DNA of 64,000 nt from contig NZ_MRDL01000047.1 in the NCBI RefSeq assembly GCF_002008365.1, positions 368,379 through 432,378 of the forward strand, written 5' to 3'. Source of the stretch: Rhizobium leguminosarum bv. viciae USDA 2370 (GTDB lineage Bacteria > Pseudomonadota > Alphaproteobacteria > Rhizobiales > Rhizobiaceae). The notes under the pieces are model-generated. The model ran no database searches, was not told where the DNA came from, and saw only the letters and a program-made list of their open reading frames with translations. Position 1 is the stretch's first letter, and the number at the start of each line of letters is the position of its first letter. The translations under genes were made by a program, and so were the position numbers. Below are positions 16,140-24,545 of this stretch, one piece after another.

Positions 16140-16903
16140 TCCGTAATCTCCGCCACATCGGGCGTCTGCCAGGCGAGGTGCTGGCCGCCGTCGAGGGCAA
16201 TCATCTGGCCGGTGATCGAGGGCGTGTCGTAAAGGAAGCGAATCGTTTGTCCGAATTCCTCCAGCGCCGGCCCTCGCTGCAAGATAAGGGCTGAGACCTG
16301 CGCTTGGAAGTCCTCCATCGCCTGCCGCTCGCTCGGCATCGAGGGGCCGGGGCCGATGGCATTGACGCGGATGCGTGGCGCCAATGCCTGTGCAAGCGTC
16401 TGCGTCGCCGTCCACAGCGCGGATTTGGAGAGGGTATAGGAATAGAAGCTGGGCCTCAGCGCCCAAACCCGCTGGTCGATGATATTGACGATCTGCCCCG
16501 ATGCCTCAGCGGGCATCTGCTGCGCGAAGGCGGCCGCAAGGATAGAGGGCGCACGTACATGCAGGTCGAAGTGCAATGCCCAGGTGGCGGCATTGAAACT
16601 ACGCGCTGAATCATGCTGGAAGACCGACGCATTATTGACGAGCAGATCGAGCGGCCCGAGCGCTTCCGACGCCTTCGCGACCAAGGCGGCTGTTTCGCCG
16701 ATATCGGTGAGGTCGGCCTGCAGGGCGGTCGCCCGATATCCCTTTCGCCGCAATTCCGCCACCAGCTCTTCGGCCTCACCGATGGAGCCGTTCGCGTGGA
16801 TCGCAACGGAAAAGCCATTTGCAGCAAGGTCTTCGGCGATTGCCCGGCCTATTCTTTTAGCAGCCCCTGTTATAAGGGCCGAGCGAAGTCTTTTGTGGTT
16901 CAA
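16136..16903 (-). CDS. short-chain dehydrogenase/reductase (SDR), pteridine-reductase-like
   Basis: A 255-residue NAD(P)H enzyme. The nucleotide-binding motif TGAAKRIG lies near residues 13-20, NNAS near 91, and the catalytic YTLSK near 158-162; the motif RIG instead of GIG is common in FolM/pteridine-reductase-like members that prefer NADPH and reduce pterins. DGGQHLAW near the end is also typical. It overlaps uvrC by 4 bases and so heads the operon. Whether it is a dihydromonapterin or pteridine reductase is inference. Confidence 0.88.
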   Translation of the reverse strand: MNHKRLRSALITGAAKRIGRAIAEDLAANGFSVAIHANGSIGEAEELVAELRRKGYRATALQADLTDIGETAALVAKASEALGPLDLLVNNASVFQHDSARSFNAATWALHFDLHVRAPSILAAAFAQQMPAEASGQIVNIIDQRVWALRPSFYSYTLSKSALWTATQTLAQALAPRIRVNAIGPGPSMPSERQAMEDFQAQVSALILQRGPALEEFGQTIRFLYDTPSITGQMIALDGGQHLAWQTPDVAEITE

Positions 16904-17268
16904 AATCTTGCCTTCTGATCCCGCGAGTCTGTCTGCAGACTATATAGGGGCCGACGGAGATTATATAAATAGGCCGTTGCGGTTGCGTCCGGGAGCCGGA
17001 TATTCTATGTATTATTTAAGAATACGATTTCTTAAAATAAGTATTTTCAGTTTAACACTTCAGTAGGGTTAATGAAGTGTATGTTGCGCCAAAGCAACAT
17101 CGAATTTCAGCCATGCGGCAGCCACAATGATATCACAATTTGGCTCTTTCAAATCCGCATTTGAGTTCCAATTTCAGTCTCGATCCGGAAGGGACATCTG
17201 GCAATATCCCGCCAATGCTTCACTGATAGACAGATGACAAGCGGCGCGGGACTGAAAGGAGACTAAGT
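16904..17268. other. divergent promoter region with two inverted repeats
   Basis: This 365-base gap separates the divergent dehydrogenase and outer-membrane protein genes and is AT-rich at 16955-17080. It holds two dyads: TTTAAGAA/TTCTTAAA at 17015-17036 and ACACTTCA/TGAAGTGT at 17055-17080 (arms of 8 bp, 10-base spacer). AAGGAGAC before 17269 is the ribosome site for the outer-membrane protein. No gene is seen here. Confidence 0.55.
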
Positions 17269-17904
17269 ATGCGTGTACTCATTGCTGGCCTCATGGCCTC
17301 CGTTTTTGCAATTGCGGGCGTCTCGGCAGCTCAGGCGGCCGATGCCGTCGACCAGGTTCCGGAAGCACCGGTCGCCCAGGACGCTCCAGTCAAGCCGGCA
17401 GGCAACTGGGAAGGCTTTTATCTCGGCGGCGCTGGCACCTACAACATGGGTGACTTCGGTTCCGACCGTCACACCTATGGTTTCGGCGGCCAGGTCTTCA
17501 CCGGCTACAACTGGCAGCAGGGCCAGATCGTTTACGGCGTTGAATCCGATCTCGGCTACAGCGGCGACGACGTCTCCTCAGGCGGCGTCAAGAACAAGTA
17601 TGGCTGGAACGGCTCCGTCCGTGGCCGCGTCGGCTACGACATGAACCCCTTCCTGCTCTACGGCACGGCCGGTCTTGCCATCGGCGACGTCAAGGTTTCC
17701 GACGACACCTCGGACGAAAGCAAGACGAACTATGGCTATACGGTCGGCGCCGGCGTCGAAGCCTTCGTGACCAACAACATCACGACGCGCCTGGAATATC
17801 GCTACACCGACTACCAGAGCAAGGACTACGACCTCGACTCCGGCAGCTTCTCGCGCGGTTACGACGAGAACAGCGTCAAGCTCGGTATCGGCGTCAAGTT
17901 CTAA
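17269..17904 (+). CDS. outer-membrane beta-barrel protein (Omp25/RopB type)
   Basis: A 211-residue secreted protein: signal peptide at residues 1-23 ending AAQAAD, a proline-rich spacer, then an eight-strand barrel in which WEGFYLGGAGTYNMG opens the first strand. Repeated aromatic/glycine strands such as YGVESDLGYSG and TTRLEYRYTDYQSKDY follow, with a terminal strand SVKLGIGVKF ending in phenylalanine as needed for BamA insertion. Family members are abundant outer-membrane proteins of Rhizobiales. It has a strong AAGGAG ribosome site and its own terminator at 17930-17955. Confidence 0.92.
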   Translation: MRVLIAGLMASVFAIAGVSAAQAADAVDQVPEAPVAQDAPVKPAGNWEGFYLGGAGTYNMGDFGSDRHTYGFGGQVFTGYNWQQGQIVYGVESDLGYSGDDVSSGGVKNKYGWNGSVRGRVGYDMNPFLLYGTAGLAIGDVKVSDDTSDESKTNYGYTVGAGVEAFVTNNITTRLEYRYTDYQSKDYDLDSGSFSRGYDENSVKLGIGVKF

Positions 17905-17929
17905 GCCGACTGAACATACTGACATAAAG

Positions 17930-17955
17930 AAGCCGGGCACGTCGCCCGGCTTTTT
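17930..17955 (+). terminator. rho-independent terminator after the outer-membrane protein gene
   Basis: Perfect stem AAGCCGGGC (17930-17938) and GCCCGGCTT (17944-17952), loop ACGTC, then T-run. It is 25 bases beyond the stop codon and may also serve the convergent GST gene. Confidence 0.9.
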
Positions 17956-17981
17956 GCTGTCTGCTCATTGTTCTGAAGCGC

Positions 17982-18578
17982 TCAGCCCTGGGACTTGAGC
18001 TCGCTATGGGCAGGGAATTTCTTGTCGAACTGCCGCAGCCAGTCAGTCAGCGGCGCATGATCGGCTTCCCACTGGTCCTTGAAGCGCAACTCGAGATAAT
18101 CAAGCGTGGCCGCCAGTGCAAAATGTCCGCCGTTGAGCTTTTTGCCGAGCTTCGGCGGATTGGCGCTGAGATGAGCGAGACCGCTCGTCGCCTTCTTCCA
18201 TTGCCGGTCGATCCACGGCTGGTGAACCTTTTCCTCGTCGCGGAAGCGCCGCTCGTAGACGATCGCCAGCAGGCAATCGCAGATGCCGTCGCAGAGCGCC
18301 TCGAGGATTTCCGCATCCGTGCGCTTGCCCTTCTTGGAAGGGTAGAGCCCGCCCTTCGTCAGCCGGTCGAAATAATGCATGATCGCCACGCTGTCGTATA
18401 TCGAGACCTCGTCATCGGTCAGAAGCGTCGGGATCTTGCCGAGCGGATTATTGTCCACCAGGATTGCCGGTGCGGTATTGGTGTCGACCCGAATGGCGTT
18501 CAACTCCAGGCTCAGAAAATGCGCGGCCATCCGCACCTTGTTGGAATAGGGCGAGGCGGGCGAACAAAGGAGCTTCAT
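17982..18578 (-). CDS. glutathione S-transferase-like protein
   Basis: A 198-residue protein with a GST N-domain (MKLLCSPASPYSNKVRMAAHFLSLELNAI, then NPLGKIPTLLTDDEVSIYDSVAIMHYFDRL, which holds the cis-proline and the glutathione gamma-glutamyl-binding DS pair) and a helical C-domain. A GTG at 18587 could add three residues; the ATG is preferred. It stands between the outer-membrane protein gene (convergent) and rlmJ (same direction, 62 bases upstream). The specific substrate is unknown. Confidence 0.9.
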   Translation of the reverse strand: MKLLCSPASPYSNKVRMAAHFLSLELNAIRVDTNTAPAILVDNNPLGKIPTLLTDDEVSIYDSVAIMHYFDRLTKGGLYPSKKGKRTDAEILEALCDGICDCLLAIVYERRFRDEEKVHQPWIDRQWKKATSGLAHLSANPPKLGKKLNGGHFALAATLDYLELRFKDQWEADHAPLTDWLRQFDKKFPAHSELKSQG

Positions 18579-18640
18579 GGGGGACACCTGATGAGATTGT
18601 GGAGCTGCGGCGCGGACTATTCCGCAAGCAGCTTAAGCGG

Positions 18641-19510
18641 TCAATCGTCCTTGACGGCCTTGTTCTCTCCGCGCAGCCAGAAGGCACGGTGCGAGGCGAA
18701 ACGGTCTTGCGCCAGATGGTCCTTCAATGCGGGCAGCAATTGGTGCAACTCGTCCTTCAGCGTGAAAGGTGGGTTGACGATGACGAGGCCTGAGCCCGTC
18801 AGTCCCGTAATGCCGCGGTCGCTGCGAACCGTGAGTTCGGCGCAGAGCATTTTCGGGATGTCGAGGGCCTGCAGCGTCTCGTGGAATTCCTTGATCGGCG
18901 CGCCCTTCTTCAGCGGATACCACAGGCAATAGGTGCCGCCGGGAAAGCGCCGATAGGCCTTTTCCAGCCCCTCGGCCAGGCGCTGATATTCGTCCTCTTC
19001 CTCGAAGGGCGGATCGACGAGCACGATGCCGCGCTTCTCTTTCGGCGGCAGATGCGCGCCGAGCGCCAGCCAGCCGTCGAGCTCGGTGATGCGGGCATGG
19101 TGATCGCCCTCGAACAGCCGGTGCAGCCTGACGTAGTCCTCGGGATGCAGTTCCATCGCCGACAGCCGGTCCTGCGGCCGGAACAGCATGCGCGCAAGTT
19201 TCGGCGATCCGGGATAGAAACGGATGCCGCCCTCAGGATTGAGTTCGCGGATTGCCGAGAGGTAGGGCTCCAGCAGTTCGGAAACCTGAGGGCCGAGGTC
19301 TGCCTCCATCAGCTTGCCGATGCCATCGACCCATTCGCCGGTTTTCTGCGCTTCTTCGGAGGAAAGGTCGTAGAGCCCGATGCCGGCATGCGTGTCGAGC
19401 ACGCGGAATCCGCCATCCTTCTTTTGCATGTAGCGGATCAGCCGCGTCAGCACGGCATGTTTCAGCACATCGGCAAAGTTGCCCGCGTGATAGATGTGGC
19501 GGTAGTTCAT
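18641..19510 (-). CDS. rlmJ: 23S rRNA (adenine-2030-N6)-methyltransferase
   Basis: A 289-residue SAM-dependent enzyme that methylates A2030 of 23S rRNA. MNYRHIYHAGNFADVLKH is the diagnostic start of the RlmJ family; LDTHAGIGLYDL is the SAM site (motif I) and VLVDPPFEE the DPPF catalytic motif IV. Length is normal. It is divergent from the molybdopterin oxidoreductase gene, whose start is 82 bases away. Confidence 0.95.
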   Translation of the reverse strand: MNYRHIYHAGNFADVLKHAVLTRLIRYMQKKDGGFRVLDTHAGIGLYDLSSEEAQKTGEWVDGIGKLMEADLGPQVSELLEPYLSAIRELNPEGGIRFYPGSPKLARMLFRPQDRLSAMELHPEDYVRLHRLFEGDHHARITELDGWLALGAHLPPKEKRGIVLVDPPFEEEDEYQRLAEGLEKAYRRFPGGTYCLWYPLKKGAPIKEFHETLQALDIPKMLCAELTVRSDRGITGLTGSGLVIVNPPFTLKDELHQLLPALKDHLAQDRFASHRAFWLRGENKAVKDD

Positions 19511-19592
19511 TTTTGCTGATGTCCGTATGAATTCGCGTCATGGGGAATTTTTGTGGCTTTTGGCCGTGCAAGCCTTGGAATATACAAATGCC

Positions 19593-21731
19593 ATGAACAT
19601 TGCGACCCCCATCCACGCCAAATCATCCAAGCCGGACAAAAGGGTGGGCCACACCGCTTGTCCGCATGACTGTCCCTCCACCTGCGCGCTGGAGGTCGAT
19701 ATATCGGAGGATGGCCGCATCGGCCGTGTGCGCGGCGCCAATGACCATTCTTACACGTCCGGCGTCATCTGCGCCAAGGTCGCCCGCTACGCCGAGCGGC
19801 TCTACCATCCCGACCGCCTAATGCATCCTCTACGCCGCGCCGGCGCCAAAGGGGCAGGGCAGTGGCAGCAGATTTCCTGGGACGATGCGCTGGATGAGAT
19901 CGCCGAAGCCTTTGTGAAGGCCGAGGCAAGGGACGGCAGCGAGGCGATCTGGCCCTATTTCTACGCCGGCACCATGGGCTGGGTGCAGCGCGATTCCATC
20001 GATCGCCTGCGTCATGCCAAGCGTTACTCCGGCTTCTTCTCCTCGATCTGTACCAACCCCGCCTGGACCGGCTTCACCATGGCGACTGGCACGCTGCGCG
20101 GTCCCGATCCGCGCGAGATGGGCCGCACCGATTGCGTCGTCATCTGGGGCACCAACGCGGTCTCGACGCAGGTCAACGTGATGACCCACGCCATCAAGTC
20201 GCGCAAGGAGCGCGGCGCGAAGATCGTCGTCATCGACATCTACGATAATCCGACGATGAAGCAGGCCGACATGGCGCTGATCGTCAAACCGGGCACCGAT
20301 GCCGCACTCGCCTGCGCCGTCATGCACATCGCTTTCCGCGACGGTTACGCCGACTGTGAATACATGGCGAGATATGCCGATGATCCCGCCGGTCTCGAGG
20401 CGCATCTGAAAACCAAGACGCCGCAATGGGCCGCTGCCATCACCGGCCTTTCTGTCGAGGAGATCGAAGCCTTTGCCAGCCTCGTCGGCACGACGAAGAA
20501 AACCTTCTTCCGCCTGGGTTATGGTTTCACTCGCCAGCGCAACGGCGCGGTCGCCATGCATGCGGCTGCCTCGATCGCCACCGTTCTCGGCTCCTGGCAA
20601 TATGAGGGCGGCGGTGCCTTCCATTCGAACAGCGACATCTTCCGCATGAACAGCGCCGAACTGACCGGCCGGTCGATGAAGGATGCCGATATCCGCATGC
20701 TCGATCAGTCGCAGATCGGCCGCGTCCTGACCGGCGATCCGGTGGCGCTACGCCATCGCGGCCCGGTGACGGCAATGCTGATCCAGAACACCAATCCCGC
20801 AAACATCGCGCCCGAGCAGCGCCTCGTCAGACGCGGCTTTGCCCGCGACGATCTTTTCGTTGCCGTCCACGAGCAGTTCATGACCGAGACGGCCGAGGTC
20901 GCCGATATCGTCATCCCGGCAACGATGTTCGTCGAGCACGATGACATCTACCGGGCCGGCGGCCAGAACCATATCCTGCTGGGGCCGAAGCTGGTCGAGC
21001 CGCCGCCAACCGTGCGCACCAATCTCTTCGTCATCGAGGAACTGGCCAAACGCCTCGGTGTCGCCGATCGCCCCGGCTTCGGCTTCACTGCCCGCGAAAT
21101 GGTCGACCGCATTCTCGAATCGAGTGGCTTGCCGGATTACGACCATTTCCTCGAATACAAATGGTTCGATCGCCAGCCCGTTTTCGAGGAGGCGCATTAT
21201 CTGAACGGCTTTGCCCATCCGGATGGCAAGTTCCATTTCCGCCCGGACTGGATCAATCAGCCGGCTCCCAACAAGCCGCCGGTTTCTATCGGCGCGCTCG
21301 GGCCACATGCCGAACTTCCGCCCTTCCCGGATCAGGTCGATGTCATCGAAGTCGCCGATCCCGAGCATCCCTTCCGGCTCGCCACGTCGCCGGCGCGCAA
21401 CTTCCTGAATTCGAGCTTCTCCGAGACCAAGACCTCTCGCCAGAAGGAGGGCCGCCCTGAAGTGATGGTCAATCCAGCCGACGCCGAAGCCAACGGTATC
21501 GCCCATGGCGATCTCGTCCGCATCGGCAATAGCCGCGGCGATCTGCGCATTCACGCCCGCGTCACCACCGAGGTGAAATCCGGCGTGCTGATCGCCGAGG
21601 GGCTTTGGCCAAACAAGGCGCATGTCGACGGCGAGGGTATCAATGTCTTGACTGGCGCCGACCCTGTCGCGCCCTATGGTGGGGCCGCCGTGCACGACAA
21701 CAAGGTCTGGCTTCGCAGGGACCCAGCATGA
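19593..21731 (+). CDS. molybdopterin oxidoreductase with N-terminal [4Fe-4S] domain
   Basis: A 712-residue DMSO-reductase-family enzyme. Cys 23, 27, 31 and 60 (CPHDCPSTC and GVICAK) form the iron-sulfur site. Next come the pterin-binding domains, with WGTNAVSTQVNVMTHAIKSR and QNTNPANIAPEQ, and the C-terminal dinucleotide-binding domain (RLATSPARNFLNSSFSET, NPADAEANGIAHGDLVRI). No Tat signal is present, so it is probably cytoplasmic. The ATG at 19593 is preferred because upstream in-frame residues are not conserved-looking. The substrate cannot be told. Its stop overlaps the start of the Nudix gene; moaD/moaE are 6-7 kb away. Confidence 0.9.
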   Translation: MNIATPIHAKSSKPDKRVGHTACPHDCPSTCALEVDISEDGRIGRVRGANDHSYTSGVICAKVARYAERLYHPDRLMHPLRRAGAKGAGQWQQISWDDALDEIAEAFVKAEARDGSEAIWPYFYAGTMGWVQRDSIDRLRHAKRYSGFFSSICTNPAWTGFTMATGTLRGPDPREMGRTDCVVIWGTNAVSTQVNVMTHAIKSRKERGAKIVVIDIYDNPTMKQADMALIVKPGTDAALACAVMHIAFRDGYADCEYMARYADDPAGLEAHLKTKTPQWAAAITGLSVEEIEAFASLVGTTKKTFFRLGYGFTRQRNGAVAMHAAASIATVLGSWQYEGGGAFHSNSDIFRMNSAELTGRSMKDADIRMLDQSQIGRVLTGDPVALRHRGPVTAMLIQNTNPANIAPEQRLVRRGFARDDLFVAVHEQFMTETAEVADIVIPATMFVEHDDIYRAGGQNHILLGPKLVEPPPTVRTNLFVIEELAKRLGVADRPGFGFTAREMVDRILESSGLPDYDHFLEYKWFDRQPVFEEAHYLNGFAHPDGKFHFRPDWINQPAPNKPPVSIGALGPHAELPPFPDQVDVIEVADPEHPFRLATSPARNFLNSSFSETKTSRQKEGRPEVMVNPADAEANGIAHGDLVRIGNSRGDLRIHARVTTEVKSGVLIAEGLWPNKAHVDGEGINVLTGADPVAPYGGAAVHDNKVWLRRDPA

Positions 21732-22318
21732 TGCAGCCGAAATCCCGGGTGAAGATCGTCAGCGAAGAAACACTGTCGAATGGGTGGACGCGGCTGAGCA
21801 GCTATCTGCTCGACTATATCGACCGCAAGGGCGCAACCCAAGGGCTGAAGCGGGAGATCTATCACCGCACGCCCGCTGCCTGCATCCTGCTTTATGATCC
21901 CAAGCGCGACCTCGTCGTTCTCGTCCGCCAGTTCCGCCTTGCCGTCCATCTCAACGGCGATCCCGCCTGGATGATCGAGGTGCCGGCCGGCCTTCTCGAC
22001 GATGACCATCCCGAAGCGGCGATCCGTCGCGAGGCGATGGAGGAGACCGGCTATCGCCTGCGCGATGCGCGCTTCCTGTTCAAGTCCTATACCTCGCCGG
22101 GTGCCATCACCGAAGTCGTCCACTTCTTCGCAGCCCTCATCGACACTGCCGACCGCGTGGCGGAAGGCGGCGGTCTGGACGAGGAACACGAGGATATCGA
22201 GGTCCTCGAAACCCCGCTCGACGAGGCTGCGGCGATGATCGAAACCGGCGAGATCTTCGACGCCAAAACGATCGTGCTTCTACAGTGGGCACTGTTGAAC
22301 AGGGGCAAACTTCGATAG
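21728..22318 (+). CDS. Nudix hydrolase, NudK (GDP-mannose pyrophosphatase)-like
   Basis: A 196-residue hydrolase. The Nudix box is complete: GLLDDDHPEAAIRREAMEETGY, with the metal-binding REAMEE. The flanks (REIYHRTPAACILLYDPKRDLVVLVRQFRLAVHLNG before; SPGAITEVVHFFAALI and EDEDIEVLE-like EHEDIEVLETPLDEA after) resemble E. coli NudK, which cleaves GDP-mannose, and the wider ADP-ribose pyrophosphatase group. The start overlaps the stop of the molybdopterin oxidoreductase (ATGA 21728-21731), so the two are co-translated. Why a Nudix enzyme should be coupled to a Mo enzyme is unclear. Confidence 0.88.
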   Translation: MMQPKSRVKIVSEETLSNGWTRLSSYLLDYIDRKGATQGLKREIYHRTPAACILLYDPKRDLVVLVRQFRLAVHLNGDPAWMIEVPAGLLDDDHPEAAIRREAMEETGYRLRDARFLFKSYTSPGAITEVVHFFAALIDTADRVAEGGGLDEEHEDIEVLETPLDEAAAMIETGEIFDAKTIVLLQWALLNRGKLR

Positions 22319-22385
22319 CGGGCAGGGCGATGGAGGCCTGGTTCGTCAAGTTGCCTCGGGCGGATCGAGATGATCCGCGACCGTC

Positions 22386-23684
22386 TTAGTTTTCCCCGCG
22401 AACTCGCATCATCTGCCGAAAGGCGCGCCGCTTGAGTGCAGGCATCGCGTTGATGATGCGCATCACGCCGCGCATGACAGCGAGCTGAAGTCTGCCGACA
22501 ATCGGCCGATGGGCCAGATCGCCGGCATCCATCTGCTTTTTCGATTCTCGGACTGCTTCGGTACTGTAGCGAAGCATCTCGACTTCGTAGGCATGTATGG
22601 CTTCGACGAGCGGCTTTCGTCCCTGGTCCGCTTCGACCAGCATGCGTCCAAGCAGAGCGGCGTCGCGAAGCGCTGTATTGGCGCCCGCGCCTCGTCCGGG
22701 TGTCATCGTATGGACGGCGTCACCGAGCAAAGTGACATTCGAACTCGTCCAAGGCGTCAGCGGGACCGAGGTCCTCACCTTGATATCGCGGATCGTCGAC
22801 GGCTCCGTCATGCGGATCAGAGTACGCAAATGCGGATGCCAGTCCCGAGCGAGCTCCAGCCCCAGCTCTCTCAATTGTTCGCCGCTCAGGCCGGCCGGAT
22901 CCCGCGGGCAATTCTGCCGAGCGCCCCATATGCCCCAGCCGATGCTGTCCTCGTCGAGTGCCTCGACGAAATCCGGCCAACGAGCAGCGACACTAGGGTC
23001 GCTTCGGCTGTCGACGAACTCGAGCGAGTGAATGATTGCGCCGAAGCCCATCGGTGCCATAATCAGCGACATGCCTTTGAACATTTTGTCCGACAGCAGA
23101 GCTTTCGTCTCGACCGTCATAGGAATTTTGCCCCCGAGCGATACGATTCCGGTGTCTTCCAAACGCGCTTCCGGCAAGCGTTGCCTGCGTACCGCGGAGT
23201 TCGTGCCGTCAGCGCCCACCAGCACATCTCCCGTCGCGAGGCTTCCATCCTGAAAGCTGGCGGTGACCGACCCGTCGGCGTTATTTGAGTAACCTTGAAG
23301 CGCTTTCCCGAAGAAGACGTCATCTTCAAGTCCCCTGAGCAGAACCCGCCTCAGCGTCTTTCGAATAACATTCCTTTCATCGTCGAGAGCGTTCGGGCCT
23401 GCATCATCGATATCGAAGCTCAGCACTTCGCCCAGCTGTTCAGTGAGCATGTTGAAATAGCGCGGCGACCTGGCGCAGGTGGCGACATAGAGATCGTAGA
23501 GTTCACCGGGGATACAGGCTTTCAGCGCTCGGCTTCCAGCCGGGCTGATGCCAACGCGATAACCACCGCTGTTGGTGTTCGGCGCAAGGTCGCGCTCATA
23601 CACCGCTATGCAAACCCCAGCCTGCTTAAGCAGATGTGCGAGTGCTAGACCGCCAGTCCCGGCGCCGATAATCAAAACCTTCAT
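22386..23684 (-). CDS. FAD-dependent monooxygenase (PHBH-type)
   Basis: A 432-residue flavoprotein. N-terminal Rossmann motif GAGTGGLALAHLLKQAG (residues 7-23) with the acid-ending strand VYERD binds the ADP of FAD; DG motif VLVGADGTNSAVR near residue 160; and GDAVHTMTPGRGAGANTALRDAALL near residue 320 binds the flavin ribityl chain. Such enzymes hydroxylate aromatic or polyketide substrates, and several modify antibiotics. It starts 4 bases after the padR stop and is surely in that operon; a PadR partner fits control by a small aromatic effector. Substrate unknown. Confidence 0.9.
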   Translation of the reverse strand: MKVLIIGAGTGGLALAHLLKQAGVCIAVYERDLAPNTNSGGYRVGISPAGSRALKACIPGELYDLYVATCARSPRYFNMLTEQLGEVLSFDIDDAGPNALDDERNVIRKTLRRVLLRGLEDDVFFGKALQGYSNNADGSVTASFQDGSLATGDVLVGADGTNSAVRRQRLPEARLEDTGIVSLGGKIPMTVETKALLSDKMFKGMSLIMAPMGFGAIIHSLEFVDSRSDPSVAARWPDFVEALDEDSIGWGIWGARQNCPRDPAGLSGEQLRELGLELARDWHPHLRTLIRMTEPSTIRDIKVRTSVPLTPWTSSNVTLLGDAVHTMTPGRGAGANTALRDAALLGRMLVEADQGRKPLVEAIHAYEVEMLRYSTEAVRESKKQMDAGDLAHRPIVGRLQLAVMRGVMRIINAMPALKRRAFRQMMRVRGEN

Positions 23685-23688
23685 GGTG

Positions 23689-24309
23689 CTAATCCTGGTC
23701 GAGTTTGGGGTCGATGGAGAACTTGGCGGCGATCTGCCTCAGCCACTCCTGTGTCCAGGTAATGCGCTGGGCGCTGAGGTCCCCGACAACGCTGTTGACC
23801 CAGGACAATTCGGTTGCGTGAAGCACTCGGAGATATTCCATCTCGAGAAGGAAGAGCCTTGGAACGGCCTGCGCTTCCTGCAGGACTTCGTCTATCCGGC
23901 GAAGTTCTGACTCGATGGCTTTTGCTCTGAGCTCAAGCTGGCTCGCCACATCATCAGGCGTAAGCAGAGGAAGAAATGACATGGCTGCGGGGAATTCCGG
24001 ATATTCCCGCGTTAAGGTCGACAATATCGCCCGCATCCATTCCAGCGCGATCTCGCGGCCCTTCTCGGTTATCTCGTACACGGTCCGCTCGGGACGCTTG
24101 TCATCCCGAACTGTTTTCTGCGGGGTGATCAAACCCTCGCGTTCGAGCCGCTGGATTGTTTGATAAAGGCTCGCCCTCTGCGTGACATTGATCACCTCGT
24201 CCTTGCCGCGCTCCTTGATGAGTCGCTGCATTCGGTACGGATGCAGCGGTTCTTCCATGAGCATTGCAAGGACGGCGAGCGCGATTGGAGAGCGTTTGAT
24301 CGTTTTCAT
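23689..24309 (-). CDS. PadR family transcriptional regulator
   Basis: A 206-residue regulator. Winged helix at residues 5-90: SPIALAVLAMLMEEPLHPYRMQRLIKERG, then SLYQTIQRLEREGLITPQ and a wing with RPERTVYEITEKGRE. The long C-terminal helical part is for dimerisation. ATG at 24309 (MKTIKRSP) is chosen over an upstream in-frame start because it places the palindromic operator (24311-24342) outside the coding region. It leads the FAD-monooxygenase gene and is likely a repressor of the operon that is released by the enzyme's substrate; this last point is inference. Confidence 0.92.
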   Translation of the reverse strand: MKTIKRSPIALAVLAMLMEEPLHPYRMQRLIKERGKDEVINVTQRASLYQTIQRLEREGLITPQKTVRDDKRPERTVYEITEKGREIALEWMRAILSTLTREYPEFPAAMSFLPLLTPDDVASQLELRAKAIESELRRIDEVLQEAQAVPRLFLLEMEYLRVLHATELSWVNSVVGDLSAQRITWTQEWLRQIAAKFSIDPKLDQD

Positions 24310-24310
24310 A

Positions 24311-24342
24311 GTAATAGTGTTACTAGTTATTTTATAACTAGT
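24311..24342. promoter_or_regulatory. candidate PadR operator
   Basis: Two overlapping dyads just before the padR start. A short one, GTAA/TTAC, is at 24311-24323. A perfect 9-bp one has ACTAGTTAT (24322-24330) and ATAACTAGT (24334-24342) around TTT. Position and symmetry fit autorepression by the neighbouring PadR protein; the contact itself is inferred. Confidence 0.65.
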
Positions 24343-24471
24343 CAACGCGGTAACCAGGGGCGTTGGCTCCTGGACAGGCGCCGGCTGGATCTATGGCCGT
24401 GAATCCGAGGGGCGAGCGCATCCAACCAATTCCAAAGCGCAAGTTTCAGCTTTAAGGTGACAACGTTGGAA

Positions 24472-24489
24472 ATTTCATACGACTGTCAC
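24472..24489 (+). promoter_or_regulatory. candidate Pho box upstream of phnM
   Basis: Two 7-base direct repeats spaced by 4 bases, ATTTCAT (24472-24478) and CTGTCAC (24483-24489), match 5 and 6 of 7 positions of the PhoB half-site CTGTCAT. It lies 56 bases before the phnM start codon. phnM belongs to the PhoB regulon in many bacteria. Confidence 0.5.
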
Positions 24490-24545
24490 GAAGCGGTTCT
24501 ATCCGCTGCGGTTTGTCAATCTCGGATGCGGTCAGGAGAAAGCCC

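Noticed and set aside
14070..16232. A 720-codon plus-strand open frame over uvrC
   Set aside because: Arginine/alanine-rich shadow sequence without motifs; uvrC on the other strand is complete.
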